Source: Caldithrix sp.
GTDB taxonomy: Bacteria; KSB1; UBA2214; DYKH01
Reading direction: 5' to 3'
NCBI GenBank assembly: GCA_020722685.1
Contig: DYKH01000242.1
Coordinates: 1-6,842, forward strand
Length of the DNA stretch: 6,842 nt
Numbering within the stretch: the stretch's first letter is position 1; each line of letters opens with the position of its first letter. Under the pieces are notes generated by a model. It saw only the letters and a list, made by a program, of their open reading frames with translations, searched no databases and was not told the DNA's origin. Position numbers and translations under genes: made by a program. Below, piece by piece: positions 1-6,783 of the stretch.

Positions 1-12
1 TCCTATGTGACG
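1..12 (-). other. end of operon segment, with a possible ribosome binding site for a next gene
   Basis: Only 12 bases follow the channel gene stop. On the minus strand they end in TAGGA, which could be the Shine-Dalgarno of another co-oriented gene just outside the window. No hairpin or T-run terminator is seen here. Confidence 0.25.
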
Positions 13-1341
13 TCATCGATTGTTACGGGTCGAAAGAATAGCGGGATGGCTTGCTTGAGTGGGTGATTCGTCTCTGCACACAGAAGGATCAAGGTTTCTT
101 AGTTTTGCCGCCGCAACTGCGACAGCTGCGATGCCGCTGATACGCATGGTTTCTGCCTGAAACCATGCAAGCCGTGCAGTGATGGCTTTGCGGAATACAT
201 CATTCGGGCCTTCCAACATCATGGCATGTAACCTATCCCAGTCTGCTTGAGTGGCTGCAACCTGTTTTTCTTCAAGATCAAGATTGTTTTTAGCAAGTTG
301 AAGATCACTCATCGCCGCAACCAATTTCTGGTGGAAGTTAGCCCGTGCTTGAAGAATCTGCAATTGTAGAGATTCAGCCTTAGCTGCCAGCCTTGATGCA
401 TGTGCATTATCCGCACTCACTACATCAAATGGTATATTTACCTGGACGCCCGCCGTAACGGAATATCCTGCTCGATTTCTTGCAGGGTCATAAGAGGACT
501 GAGCACCCACATTTACCGTTGCATCAATATATCTCCACGGACCCAAATTCTGTTCTGCGCGAATGGCATCAAGCTGCCCTATCAAGGTTTTAATGGTTGG
601 GGAATTGGCTACTTCCGCACCCGCATCCCGTGATATGTGGCATTGATCAAGGCGAGGTATTATGGGCCTTTCCGGTGTGAACGGATTGATATGTTGTCCC
701 AATATGGAGTTTAAGGCTGACAGGGATGTGGTTTCCTGTATTTCTGATTGCTTTATGGCACCAAAAACTTGGGATTTTACTTTTTCAAAATACAGCCAAT
801 CGGCGGTTGACCATGATCCTGATTTTCTTTCTACTTTTGCGGCGATGGACCATTTCTTGAGCTGCTCTACGAGTTTCTCAGCTAATAATTTTGTTTCTCT
901 GGACTGCCAATAGAGTAGAAAAGCCGAATCTGCAAGATCAATCACCTGTAATCGCGTTTGTAGCAAGTCCGCATGATTAGCAGAAAGTGCAGACTTGGCT
1001 TCAAAAGTTTCCTCCTGTTGCACAGTATTTGCACCAAGCAATGGATAGCTCAAACTGACCTGTGGATTGATGCCAAAATATTTGGGTGTGATATTACTCG
1101 TCACTAAGGGGTAATGCTGTCCGACACTGAAGCCCGCATGAAAAGTCAGTCCACCCTTGTCTTCCGTTTCTTTTATTTTTTCCTGTGCAGCCTTGATATT
1201 AGCCAATGCCGCCTGAACAGGTAGTGATTTCTGCGCCATCCGTTCAACGTCTTGAATACTCAGCGAAGGAGCTGCATGAGCAGCAATTGGTAACAGACAA
1301 CTGCCAGCCAAGAATATGGCTATGATATGGTTACATTTCAT
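13..1341 (-). CDS. TolC-family outer-membrane channel protein
   Basis: A 442-residue outer-membrane efflux-type protein when started at ATG 1341. From there the N-terminus is a clean Sec signal peptide: one Lys, a hydrophobic core at about 6-19 and an AHA-A cleavage site near 23. The longer frame from ATG 1389 would put 16 polar residues ahead of it. The mature protein shows the duplicated TolC plan. Long amphipathic helices at about 28-62 and 112-215 flank beta-rich residues 65-105 (GLTFHAGFSVG, then PQVSLSYPLLG). A second beta region at 270-306 (IDATVNVGAQSSYD, SVTAGVQVNIPFD) is followed by helices to about 415. The tail from about 416 is polar. It should trimerise as an outer-membrane and periplasmic tunnel and dock on the HlyD-type protein of the same operon. 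A Cys at 15 does not form a good lipobox, so lipidation is unlikely. The stop at 15-13 falls almost at the window edge. Confidence 0.88.
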   Translation of the reverse strand: MKCNHIIAIFLAGSCLLPIAAHAAPSLSIQDVERMAQKSLPVQAALANIKAAQEKIKETEDKGGLTFHAGFSVGQHYPLVTSNITPKYFGINPQVSLSYPLLGANTVQQEETFEAKSALSANHADLLQTRLQVIDLADSAFLLYWQSRETKLLAEKLVEQLKKWSIAAKVERKSGSWSTADWLYFEKVKSQVFGAIKQSEIQETTSLSALNSILGQHINPFTPERPIIPRLDQCHISRDAGAEVANSPTIKTLIGQLDAIRAEQNLGPWRYIDATVNVGAQSSYDPARNRAGYSVTAGVQVNIPFDVVSADNAHASRLAAKAESLQLQILQARANFHQKLVAAMSDLQLAKNNLDLEEKQVAATQADWDRLHAMMLEGPNDVFRKAITARLAWFQAETMRISGIAAVAVAAAKLRNLDPSVCRDESPTQASHPAILSTRNNR

Positions 1342-1347
1342 AAATTG

Positions 1348-1353
1348 CTCACC
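1348..1353 (-). promoter_or_regulatory. ribosome binding site fused to the glycosyltransferase stop; sets the TolC start
   Basis: GGTGAG (1353-1348) contains the TGA stop of the glycosyltransferase (1351-1349) and lies six bases before ATG 1341. It supports starting the channel gene at 1341 rather than at ATG 1389. Terminating ribosomes would stop on the ribosome binding site of the next gene. Confidence 0.75.
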
Positions 1354-2650
1354 AATGAGTTGTCTGATCCCATATTCGCTTGGGCACATAGGGATGCCAC
1401 CGATAAATACCCAGTAATTCTCTGATGATAGAAGCCAGTTCTATGATCCTGATGGGAAGTCTATAAAATGGATAAAGAGGCCACATCCAGAAGTTGTATA
1501 ATTCTGGAGTGCGAAAAATATCATTGGTGATGAGTAATCGGATGCTTAATAAAAAAATTACTATCCAATATAGTCCAGTCAATAACAGGGGGCGGGAAAG
1601 GGGCATGGATAACGTATAGTATATGACGCTGGAAAATCCTAAAACAGGGACCGCAACGCGGGTAATAAGAAGATCCAGGGTCATGAGCATGTTACTAAAA
1701 CCGAATCGATTTGGCATGCCAATATCAAGTTGTTTATGTAGCCGAATTTTAACCATATTTCGTGCCCATCGGCTTCGTTGGCGCAACAGCCAAGCAAATT
1801 TATTTGGTACATCGGTCCATACCAAAGCGTCATAGGCAAATCTCAACTTCCAACGCGCCTTGCGTAAGCGTAAGGTGAGATCGGTGTCGTCACCAAGACC
1901 TGAATCGTATCCGCCTAGAGCGTGCACGGCCTTGGATCGGAACATGCTGCCCGCACCGGGAAGAATGGAGAGAAGTCCAATGCGTGCACGCCAGAGCCTG
2001 GAAATGCTTACATTCATGGCATACTCGCATTCTTGGAAACGGGTCAGCATGTTCTCGCGGGCATTGCGGACCCGCAGATTGGCTGCGACAGCGCCAACAC
2101 GCGGATCTTCAAAAGGCCTTAGAAGCGCGTCTATGCAGCCATATTGCACTTCGCAATCGGCGTCGAGGACAAACAGGAAATCCCCACGCGCCATGCTTAA
2201 CCCGACGTTGAGGCTGGTGGGCTTGCCGTTGTGCATCTCTGCTGCAAAGACGCGGACTCTCCCTGTCTTTTCCAAAGAACGAGCCCGGACAACAGATGCA
2301 TCAGAGGATCCATCATCTACAAAAATGACCTCCAAATCAGGATATCCGCAGCTCAGCGCAGAGCGTATGGTGGGAACAATACCTTCCGCAACATTGCGGC
2401 CCGCGATCAGGACTGATACGAGAGGTCGAGTCGGTAATCCTTTCCCCGTGTCAAAAAGCAGAGAGGGCCGCAACATAAAAATTATCCATGCGGCAAGATC
2501 GGGTAATGTGAACCGCGCCATAACGAGTGTAATGAACCAGAAATAGGGGTCTTTCGAACGAATGAGCGTGCCTATGGCAAGGCGCATTTGCGAGAGCGTT
2601 CCAGGTTCTATGTATGATAGAAGGTAATTAAGATAACCGAGCATGATCAT
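1349..2650 (-). CDS. processive family 2 glycosyltransferase, membrane polysaccharide synthase
   Basis: A 433-residue inner-membrane enzyme of the BcsA/PgaC/hyaluronan-synthase type, close in length to PgaC. A hydrophobic stretch at about 36-60 comes first. The GT-A domain follows: VSVLIAGRN (78-86), UDP-binding VDDGSSD (111-117), NGKPTSLNVGL (141-151), the DxD motif DADC (163-166), an acceptor-side GDDTDL (253-258) in the place of the usual TED/ED catalytic base, and QRSRW (291-295), the QxxRW motif that marks processive enzymes. C-terminal membrane segments lie near 318-346 and 353-375, with an amphipathic or membrane stretch near 390-412. Such enzymes polymerise UDP-sugars and extrude the chain through their own membrane channel. 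No PilZ domain is present, so c-di-GMP control would need a partner such as the preceding protein. A stop codon sits immediately upstream of ATG 2650, limiting the start to there or ATG 2644. No clear Shine-Dalgarno is visible, and the gene overlaps its neighbour by 23 bases, pointing to translational coupling. Sugar specificity cannot be read. Confidence 0.92.
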   Translation of the reverse strand: MIMLGYLNYLLSYIEPGTLSQMRLAIGTLIRSKDPYFWFITLVMARFTLPDLAAWIIFMLRPSLLFDTGKGLPTRPLVSVLIAGRNVAEGIVPTIRSALSCGYPDLEVIFVDDGSSDASVVRARSLEKTGRVRVFAAEMHNGKPTSLNVGLSMARGDFLFVLDADCEVQYGCIDALLRPFEDPRVGAVAANLRVRNARENMLTRFQECEYAMNVSISRLWRARIGLLSILPGAGSMFRSKAVHALGGYDSGLGDDTDLTLRLRKARWKLRFAYDALVWTDVPNKFAWLLRQRSRWARNMVKIRLHKQLDIGMPNRFGFSNMLMTLDLLITRVAVPVLGFSSVIYYTLSMPLSRPLLLTGLYWIVIFLLSIRLLITNDIFRTPELYNFWMWPLYPFYRLPIRIIELASIIRELLGIYRWHPYVPKRIWDQTTHW

Positions 2651-3635
2651 TTAGCTGGGTGATGGCCATGTCAAGTTGTTCCTGAAGCGTTTTGTCAAGT
2701 GATATTGCAATATTAAGAGCGCGCATATCCTTATCGATCAGCCGTGCCTGAACAATGGCAACTGTAGAGGGATCACAGGAGGTAAGGACTATCAAAAGAT
2801 GCTCTCTATCTAATCGCCCTAATCGATCCGCGCTACGCAATTTTGGGGCAATACGATCTGCTATTATTTTTATGGACTCGACCGGATCGGTTGTGTCAGT
2901 TGGTTGAAGCAACAACAAAGCAAAAGGAATCCCGTAACGCTGCTGGCGATTTTTTTCATCCTCCAGAAGCTGCATAAATAGGTTATGCCGAATAATCTTG
3001 GTGCCAGGTTCATAAAACTGTTCATCTTCCGCTTCAAAGAAACGTCCGCGATGTAAAGCGGAAAATCCTAGACTGCTGATCCTATATTGATAAACTTCTT
3101 CTCGAATCAGATTTATTCCTGGTGACCTTTTCCGGCAACTTAGGCAGAGCGCTTCAACATCCGGCACCTGAAAAGATGCGTGGCAGCTCAAACAGTTATA
3201 ATTACTCCCCGGAAGATCATGATCTGTACCTAAATGTTCCAGCTTGCCTTCGCATTTTGGACAGCGACGTGCACCTTTCTCATCACGCTCGAACAGATGA
3301 ATAGGACCAACATAGCCACAACGGAAGTGATGAATGAGGGGAACCTCTTCTATATGTGCAGATTTACAGGAAATACAGACTTCACGCGCATTCACATGAT
3401 GGCTTCCACAGGCCGGACAGCCTGTGAGTATGTCGGCAAAAGTTCTTTCAAGATAATCGTTTTGGACCAGGTACTGCAAATCGCGTATCAGTACCTCATC
3501 GTTTTCCATGGAGGCCGTATTGGTGCCGTACACGTAACCTCTGGAGGAACACGGCTCCCATATGGGTGACCATTCTCCACCGTTGCGTTGAATCTGGCGC
3601 AAAATATCCAGGCGTCGTTCGCTATCTGTAGACAT
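2628..3635 (-). CDS. TackOD1-like zinc-ribbon protein with degenerate GGDEF domain; candidate c-di-GMP receptor
   Basis: A 335-residue soluble protein in three parts. Residues 1-70 look helical, perhaps winged-helix. Residues 73-167 hold five Cys pairs or near-pairs: CPAC (73-76), CISC (87-90), HHFRC (102-106), CPKC (125-128), CLSC (148-151) and CLSC (164-167). The HHFRCGYVGP and CPKCEGKLEHLGTDHD segments match what I remember of TackOD1, a predicted metal-binding domain named from thaumarchaeal proteins and also found in bacteria. Residues 218-332 align to GGDEF: FMQLLEDEKNRQQRYGIPFA starts the domain. The metal-binding DxD is QPT (244-246), the GGDEF loop is DREHL (276-280), and the central nucleotide-binding segment is shortened, so cyclase activity is very unlikely. 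RSAD (267-270) keeps the RxxD inhibitory-site motif five residues before the GGDEF position. The likely role is allosteric control of the adjacent synthase, by analogy with PelD. The ATG follows GGAGGA (3651-3646), spacing ten. The 3' end overlaps the glycosyltransferase gene by 23 bases. Confidence 0.8.
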   Translation of the reverse strand: MSTDSERRLDILRQIQRNGGEWSPIWEPCSSRGYVYGTNTASMENDEVLIRDLQYLVQNDYLERTFADILTGCPACGSHHVNAREVCISCKSAHIEEVPLIHHFRCGYVGPIHLFERDEKGARRCPKCEGKLEHLGTDHDLPGSNYNCLSCHASFQVPDVEALCLSCRKRSPGINLIREEVYQYRISSLGFSALHRGRFFEAEDEQFYEPGTKIIRHNLFMQLLEDEKNRQQRYGIPFALLLLQPTDTTDPVESIKIIADRIAPKLRSADRLGRLDREHLLIVLTSCDPSTVAIVQARLIDKDMRALNIAISLDKTLQEQLDMAITQLNDHARLS

Positions 3636-3638
3636 ATG

Positions 3639-4727
3639 TCAGAAATCCTCCATCACCCTTTTGCCCCATGACTCTAACGGAATCCGGACGTGTACCCTTT
3701 CACCAAAGAGCAGGCGGCGGCGTTGGCTTGGCGAAAGGTTACTGAAGGTGATCCGTACCACGCGATATTGCGTCCATTGGGGTTGTTCCCAAAAATATCG
3801 GGTGAGAAGCTTGGGAAGCTTGGTGATTTCCGGTTTAATGGACGTGACTTTTGCGGGGACTTCACCCATTCCAGGAATATCGACATATGCATTTGCGTGT
3901 TCACGTAACTGTCTCACCATAGTTGGTGGTACGAAGGCTGTTACGAAAGCTTTTTCCGGCTGAAATATCCTGAAGAGTGTCTCCCCCGCGGCAACAACTT
4001 CACCCAAGTGAGCATGACAGTCAAGCAATTCTCCGCTTACTGGAGCAACCAAAGGGCGGCGGTAGACGCTATTTTGTTGTGCCAGTTGTACCTTAAGTTG
4101 CCCTTGAGCAGCAAGTAGTTTGGCCTTTGCTGCCACCTTCAATTGCTTCACCTGGAAGGCCATCTGTTTTTCTGTGGCGATCGCCGCATTTGCCTGTGAC
4201 CGGGCCTGCAGGAGTTGATCATGGGCTACCGTCACGGCCGTTGGACCGACTGCTCCGACTGCAGCCAACTTGGTGGTGGATATGTATAAAGCAGCCAAAC
4301 GCGAATAGTTTGCCAGTGCGGCCTGTGCAGCATCTTTTGCAGATCTTGCAGCAGCTTGAGCGGCTATCACCCCATTCGTTGATTCGTTCCTGGCAAGATC
4401 AATGGCCCTTTCCGCATCATAACGATTTTGCTGGTATTGACCGGCCAACAGTTCATTGCTGACCAAAACGAGAGGTTGATCGCGCTGCACACGAGTGTCA
4501 CAGGAAACCATCTCCTGATCAATTCGCGCTAGGAATATAGGCCCGACTGGCGTGAGGTTGCCATTAACAACACCCATTACCCGGAGATTGGAAAAAGGTG
4601 GCAGAAAAAAATAGATGAGCAACACAGCAAAGATCGCAATTAAAATATAACGCGATAGATGCCTTCGAAAGTGAGACCTTTTGACGGGTGGCGGCTGTGC
4701 TTTAGTAGATGGCAGGCGAAAGTGCAC
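3639..4727 (-). CDS. HlyD/EmrA-family periplasmic membrane fusion protein
   Basis: A 362-residue adaptor starting at GTG. A basic cytoplasmic N-terminus (K/R-rich, residues 9-26) precedes a single membrane anchor at about 27-44. Residues 50-90 form the first half of a biotinyl-lipoyl-like domain. An Ala/Gln-rich region at about 95-218 fits the long alpha-hairpin coiled coil that meets TolC-type channels. The second lipoyl half is LVAPVSGELLDCHAHLGEVV (226-245), followed by GETLFRI. A beta-barrel domain follows (about 258-350), with YFWEQPQWTQYR at 311-322. Such proteins normally bridge an inner-membrane transporter and a TolC channel. A TolC homologue is in the same operon but no ABC or MFS pump is, so the likely inner-membrane partner is the glycosyltransferase, comparable in role to Alg44. 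The gene begins three bases after the hydrolase stop, and its last codons hold the Shine-Dalgarno of the next gene. Family is firm; cargo is inferred. Confidence 0.88.
   Translation of the reverse strand: MHFRLPSTKAQPPPVKRSHFRRHLSRYILIAIFAVLLIYFFLPPFSNLRVMGVVNGNLTPVGPIFLARIDQEMVSCDTRVQRDQPLVLVSNELLAGQYQQNRYDAERAIDLARNESTNGVIAAQAAARSAKDAAQAALANYSRLAALYISTTKLAAVGAVGPTAVTVAHDQLLQARSQANAAIATEKQMAFQVKQLKVAAKAKLLAAQGQLKVQLAQQNSVYRRPLVAPVSGELLDCHAHLGEVVAAGETLFRIFQPEKAFVTAFVPPTMVRQLREHANAYVDIPGMGEVPAKVTSIKPEITKLPKLLTRYFWEQPQWTQYRVVRITFSNLSPSQRRRLLFGERVHVRIPLESWGKRVMEDF
3806..3823. repeat. in-frame tandem 9-bp duplication in the adaptor gene
   Basis: gaagcttgg is present twice head to tail. On the coding strand it contributes to KLPKL (residues 303-307) in the C-terminal domain of the adaptor. 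Being a multiple of three it keeps the frame. It may be a small slippage duplication or coincidence. Confidence 0.6.
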
Positions 4728-4730
4728 TGA

Positions 4731-5591
4731 TTATGCCCTTAATAATGATCGTAAGGATTGATAGTCATTGATGGCGATACCGAGATAACCTGGTTTGTTT
4801 CGGAGCTCTGCATCCAGATCGATCATGGCTTGACAAAAACCGTCGGTGGTATTGTCCGCGTAGCTAATGATCTTAGATGCGCCTATTTTTGTGGTCACTC
4901 CGAACCAGAATTTACCATTCAGAGCGGCTATTGTTTCAATGGATCGCGCGGCAATACGTAATGCCGCGTCAGGGTTGGATCGGTAGGCCATGAGAACTTG
5001 ACCCCGGACAATAGAGGTCACTACGCCAAGCATATTGGTCCCATTATGACCGATAGGAACATTGTTAAATGCAGGTGTGGTGGATACGCAAGTCGGCAAT
5101 CCGTTAGCCTTGGCCAGCGCAGTCGCGTTCTGCAAAAAGGTCAAATAATCCATTCCGATCGCCTGATGATCCTGGGATGTCTTCCATACGGCAGAGTCTT
5201 GTGGTTCCACATCCAAACATATTCCATCGGATCCCTGACCTGCCAAGTTCAGAAGTGATTGGAAGGCGCTTGGAAGATTCCGTTCTTGCGCCCAAGCGGG
5301 CGCTCCACCAGCTATGTAGGCCCGTATCCCGCACTCTTTCAAAAGGAGTAATGCGGATTGCAAGGCTGGTAAACTGCCCCGGTCATCGGGAGGGACTGAG
5401 TAAAAGATCACATTAAAACCATAGCGCAGCGAAAAATCAGCGACTTTATGCATCTCACTCAAAGGCGTTTTCCATACCCAGAGACTCTTGGGAATATCTG
5501 CAAATCTAGCCGTTGATGCGATGCCGGACAACGGTACGGTCATTGTCCCCGCAAGGGCTGCCATAGCCGATATAAATCCTCGTCGATTCAA
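4731..5591 (-). CDS. Tat-exported TIM-barrel glycoside hydrolase-like protein (GH18-like motif)
   Basis: A 286-residue protein, beginning at TTG. The N-terminus NRRGFISAM (2-10), then a hydrophobic run to about residue 20 and a small-residue stretch near 23-28, is a twin-arginine signal peptide, so the protein should be exported folded to the periplasm. The rest reads as a (beta/alpha)8 barrel with strands near 37-41, 59-65, 89-95, 123-128, 166-172, 198-203, 227-233 and 269-274. Strand 4 reads DGICLDVEP (122-130), which fits the family 18 pattern DGxDxDxE except that the second Asp is Cys125; D127 and E129 would be the catalytic pair. MAY (201-203) at strand 6 resembles the GH18 MxY motif. 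Its place between the sugar-nucleotide gene and the adaptor/synthase genes suggests trimming or editing of the exported polymer, as PgaB, PelA and other synthase-linked hydrolases do. The fold is likely; family and substrate are uncertain. Confidence 0.7.
   Translation of the reverse strand: MNRRGFISAMAALAGTMTVPLSGIASTARFADIPKSLWVWKTPLSEMHKVADFSLRYGFNVIFYSVPPDDRGSLPALQSALLLLKECGIRAYIAGGAPAWAQERNLPSAFQSLLNLAGQGSDGICLDVEPQDSAVWKTSQDHQAIGMDYLTFLQNATALAKANGLPTCVSTTPAFNNVPIGHNGTNMLGVVTSIVRGQVLMAYRSNPDAALRIAARSIETIAALNGKFWFGVTTKIGASKIISYADNTTDGFCQAMIDLDAELRNKPGYLGIAINDYQSLRSLLRA
4736..4740 (-). promoter_or_regulatory. ribosome binding site for the GTG-initiated adaptor gene
   Basis: AAGGG lies eight bases before GTG 4727-4725 and overlaps the final codons of the hydrolase gene, whose TAA is at 4733-4731. 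No ATG occurs in frame near here; the next in-frame Met is residue 51, beyond the membrane anchor, so GTG is the best start. Confidence 0.7.
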
Positions 5592-5597
5592 TCGTGA

Positions 5598-5603
5598 CTC
5601 CCC
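5598..5603 (-). promoter_or_regulatory. ribosome binding site supporting a TTG start at 5591
   Basis: GGGGAG lies six bases upstream of the TTG codon at 5591-5589, in the 14-base gap after the TAA of the SQD1-like gene. No ATG is available in this position. The twin-arginine motif two codons downstream independently requires this start, since the next in-frame Met (residue 10) would delete it. Confidence 0.8.
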
Positions 5604-5605
5604 AG

Positions 5606-6781
5606 TTATACACGCCTTTCATCCATGCCGTGCTTCCAAGTTACACGCGGCAATAGTCCGACGCTGCGGATGTTTTCCTTGGCGCGAATTGCGCACTCAA
5701 GCATGTGTGCGATTACATCATCGGTTAGGGGACAGGGTCGGAGCCCGAGTTCCGGAAGACCTGTATGAATCGCATGGTAGTAATGTTGCTCCATCTCTTC
5801 TCGAGGGTTGGGAAGATGATTGATGGTTGTATCCAAATGGTATTGCAGCGACACTTTTTGAACCTTTTGCGCGAGATCCAGGATGGAGAACTGCTCTGTG
5901 AACTGATTGAAGACCCTGAACTCTCCAGCTTTTGCTGGATGTAAGGCTGCCAATTCTACACACTGGAGCGTATCCCGAATATTGAGATACCCACGTGTCT
6001 GGCCACCCGTACCATAAACGGTAAGTGGGTTACCTATAGCGGCCTGTACTACGAAGCGATTGAGGACGGTACCAAAGATGTCATCATAGTGAAAGCTGGT
6101 GCGCAGTTCTGGATCGTTGTCCATCTCCGGTGTATCCGTGCCGTACACAACGCCCTGATTCAAATCGGTTACAGCGAGATTCCAAATGCGGCAACCGAAT
6201 TCTAAATTATTAGAATCAGCGACCTTGGATAAATGGTATAGAGAGTGCGCTTTCTTGGGATACAGCATCCGATCTTTGCGACCTTTGTGTTCAATCTCGA
6301 TCCAGCCCTCTTCTATATCGATATTGGGAGTACCGTACTCGCCCATAGTGCCTAACTTGATCAGGTGCGCCTGCGGGCAATGTTCACGCATGGCGAACAT
6401 CACGTTGAGGTTGCCGATGATATTATTCTGCTGAGTGTGTATGGCAGCTTCCTGATTCATCATAGAGTAGGGAGCTGATGGCTGCTCGGCATAATGAATG
6501 ATGGCATCTGGCTGATAATCCTTAAAAATTTGATGCAATAATCCGATATTGGTAGCGATATCGCCTATGACTACATCAATCGACTTGCCGGTTTTCTGGT
6601 ACCAATGCGCAGCGCGGTCTTGTAGCAGTGGCGTGGGTTCCAGTGGGGCTACACCAACCATGGTTTCCCAATGGCGTTTGATCATGTTATCCACTGTGAC
6701 CACTTCGTGGCCCAGCCCCGAGAAGTGCATGGCTGTAGGCCACCCCAAGTAGCCGTCCCCACCCAAAATACATATACGCAT
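5606..6781 (-). CDS. sqdB: UDP-sulfoquinovose synthase (SQD1/SqdB) homologue, NAD-dependent
   Basis: This 391-residue extended short-chain dehydrogenase/reductase closely follows plant SQD1, as I recall that sequence. Family members convert UDP-glucose plus sulfite to UDP-sulfoquinovose in the cytoplasm. Visible are the N-terminal NAD-binding GGDGYLGW (8-15) and the acidic end of beta-2, VDN (30-32). The SQD1 signature GTMGEYGTPNIDIEEGW (144-160) contains T145, and the YxxxK pair is Y182/K186, the same numbering as the catalytic residues reported for Arabidopsis SQD1. DLNQGVVYG (206-214), GGQTRGYLNIRDT (259-271) and FRVFNQFTEQFS (288-299) are also family hallmarks. One departure is EQPSAPYSM (99-107), where I remember EQRSAPYSM in plants. 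The ATG start has AAGGA at 6792-6788, spacing six. It is followed at 14 bases by the hydrolase gene. No SqdX-type sulfolipid transferase is present, so the product may feed a glycan. Family assignment is firm; the exact sugar is inferred. Confidence 0.9.
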   Translation of the reverse strand: MRICILGGDGYLGWPTAMHFSGLGHEVVTVDNMIKRHWETMVGVAPLEPTPLLQDRAAHWYQKTGKSIDVVIGDIATNIGLLHQIFKDYQPDAIIHYAEQPSAPYSMMNQEAAIHTQQNNIIGNLNVMFAMREHCPQAHLIKLGTMGEYGTPNIDIEEGWIEIEHKGRKDRMLYPKKAHSLYHLSKVADSNNLEFGCRIWNLAVTDLNQGVVYGTDTPEMDNDPELRTSFHYDDIFGTVLNRFVVQAAIGNPLTVYGTGGQTRGYLNIRDTLQCVELAALHPAKAGEFRVFNQFTEQFSILDLAQKVQKVSLQYHLDTTINHLPNPREEMEQHYYHAIHTGLPELGLRPCPLTDDVIAHMLECAIRAKENIRSVGLLPRVTWKHGMDERRV

Positions 6782-6783
6782 GC

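Noticed and set aside
1290..1341. Lipoprotein signal (Cys15) in the TolC-family protein
   Set aside because: The residues before the Cys are AGS rather than a standard lipobox such as LAG, and a better signal peptidase I site (AHA-A) lies just downstream.
1342..1389. A 16-residue N-terminal extension of the TolC-family protein from ATG 1389
   Set aside because: It would place polar residues before a clean Sec signal peptide and overlap the glycosyltransferase end; ATG 1341 has a well-spaced GGTGAG.
1860..2546. A 228-codon open frame on the plus strand
   Set aside because: It lies wholly antisense to the glycosyltransferase, whose catalytic motifs are intact; its translation is Arg/Ser/Pro-rich with no recognisable domain, typical of an antisense shadow.
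3100..3420. DNA-binding zinc-finger or topoisomerase-type zinc ribbon interpretation of the Cys-rich region
   Set aside because: The order of Cys motifs together with HHFRCGYVGP fits TackOD1-like proteins better, and no other DNA-processing domain is present.
2628..3635. Active diguanylate cyclase
   Set aside because: The GGDEF loop is DREHL, the metal-binding Asp pair is replaced, and the middle of the domain is shortened.
5488..5823. A 111-codon plus-strand frame spanning the junction of the SQD1-like and hydrolase genes
   Set aside because: It is antisense to two well-supported genes and has no recognisable family features.
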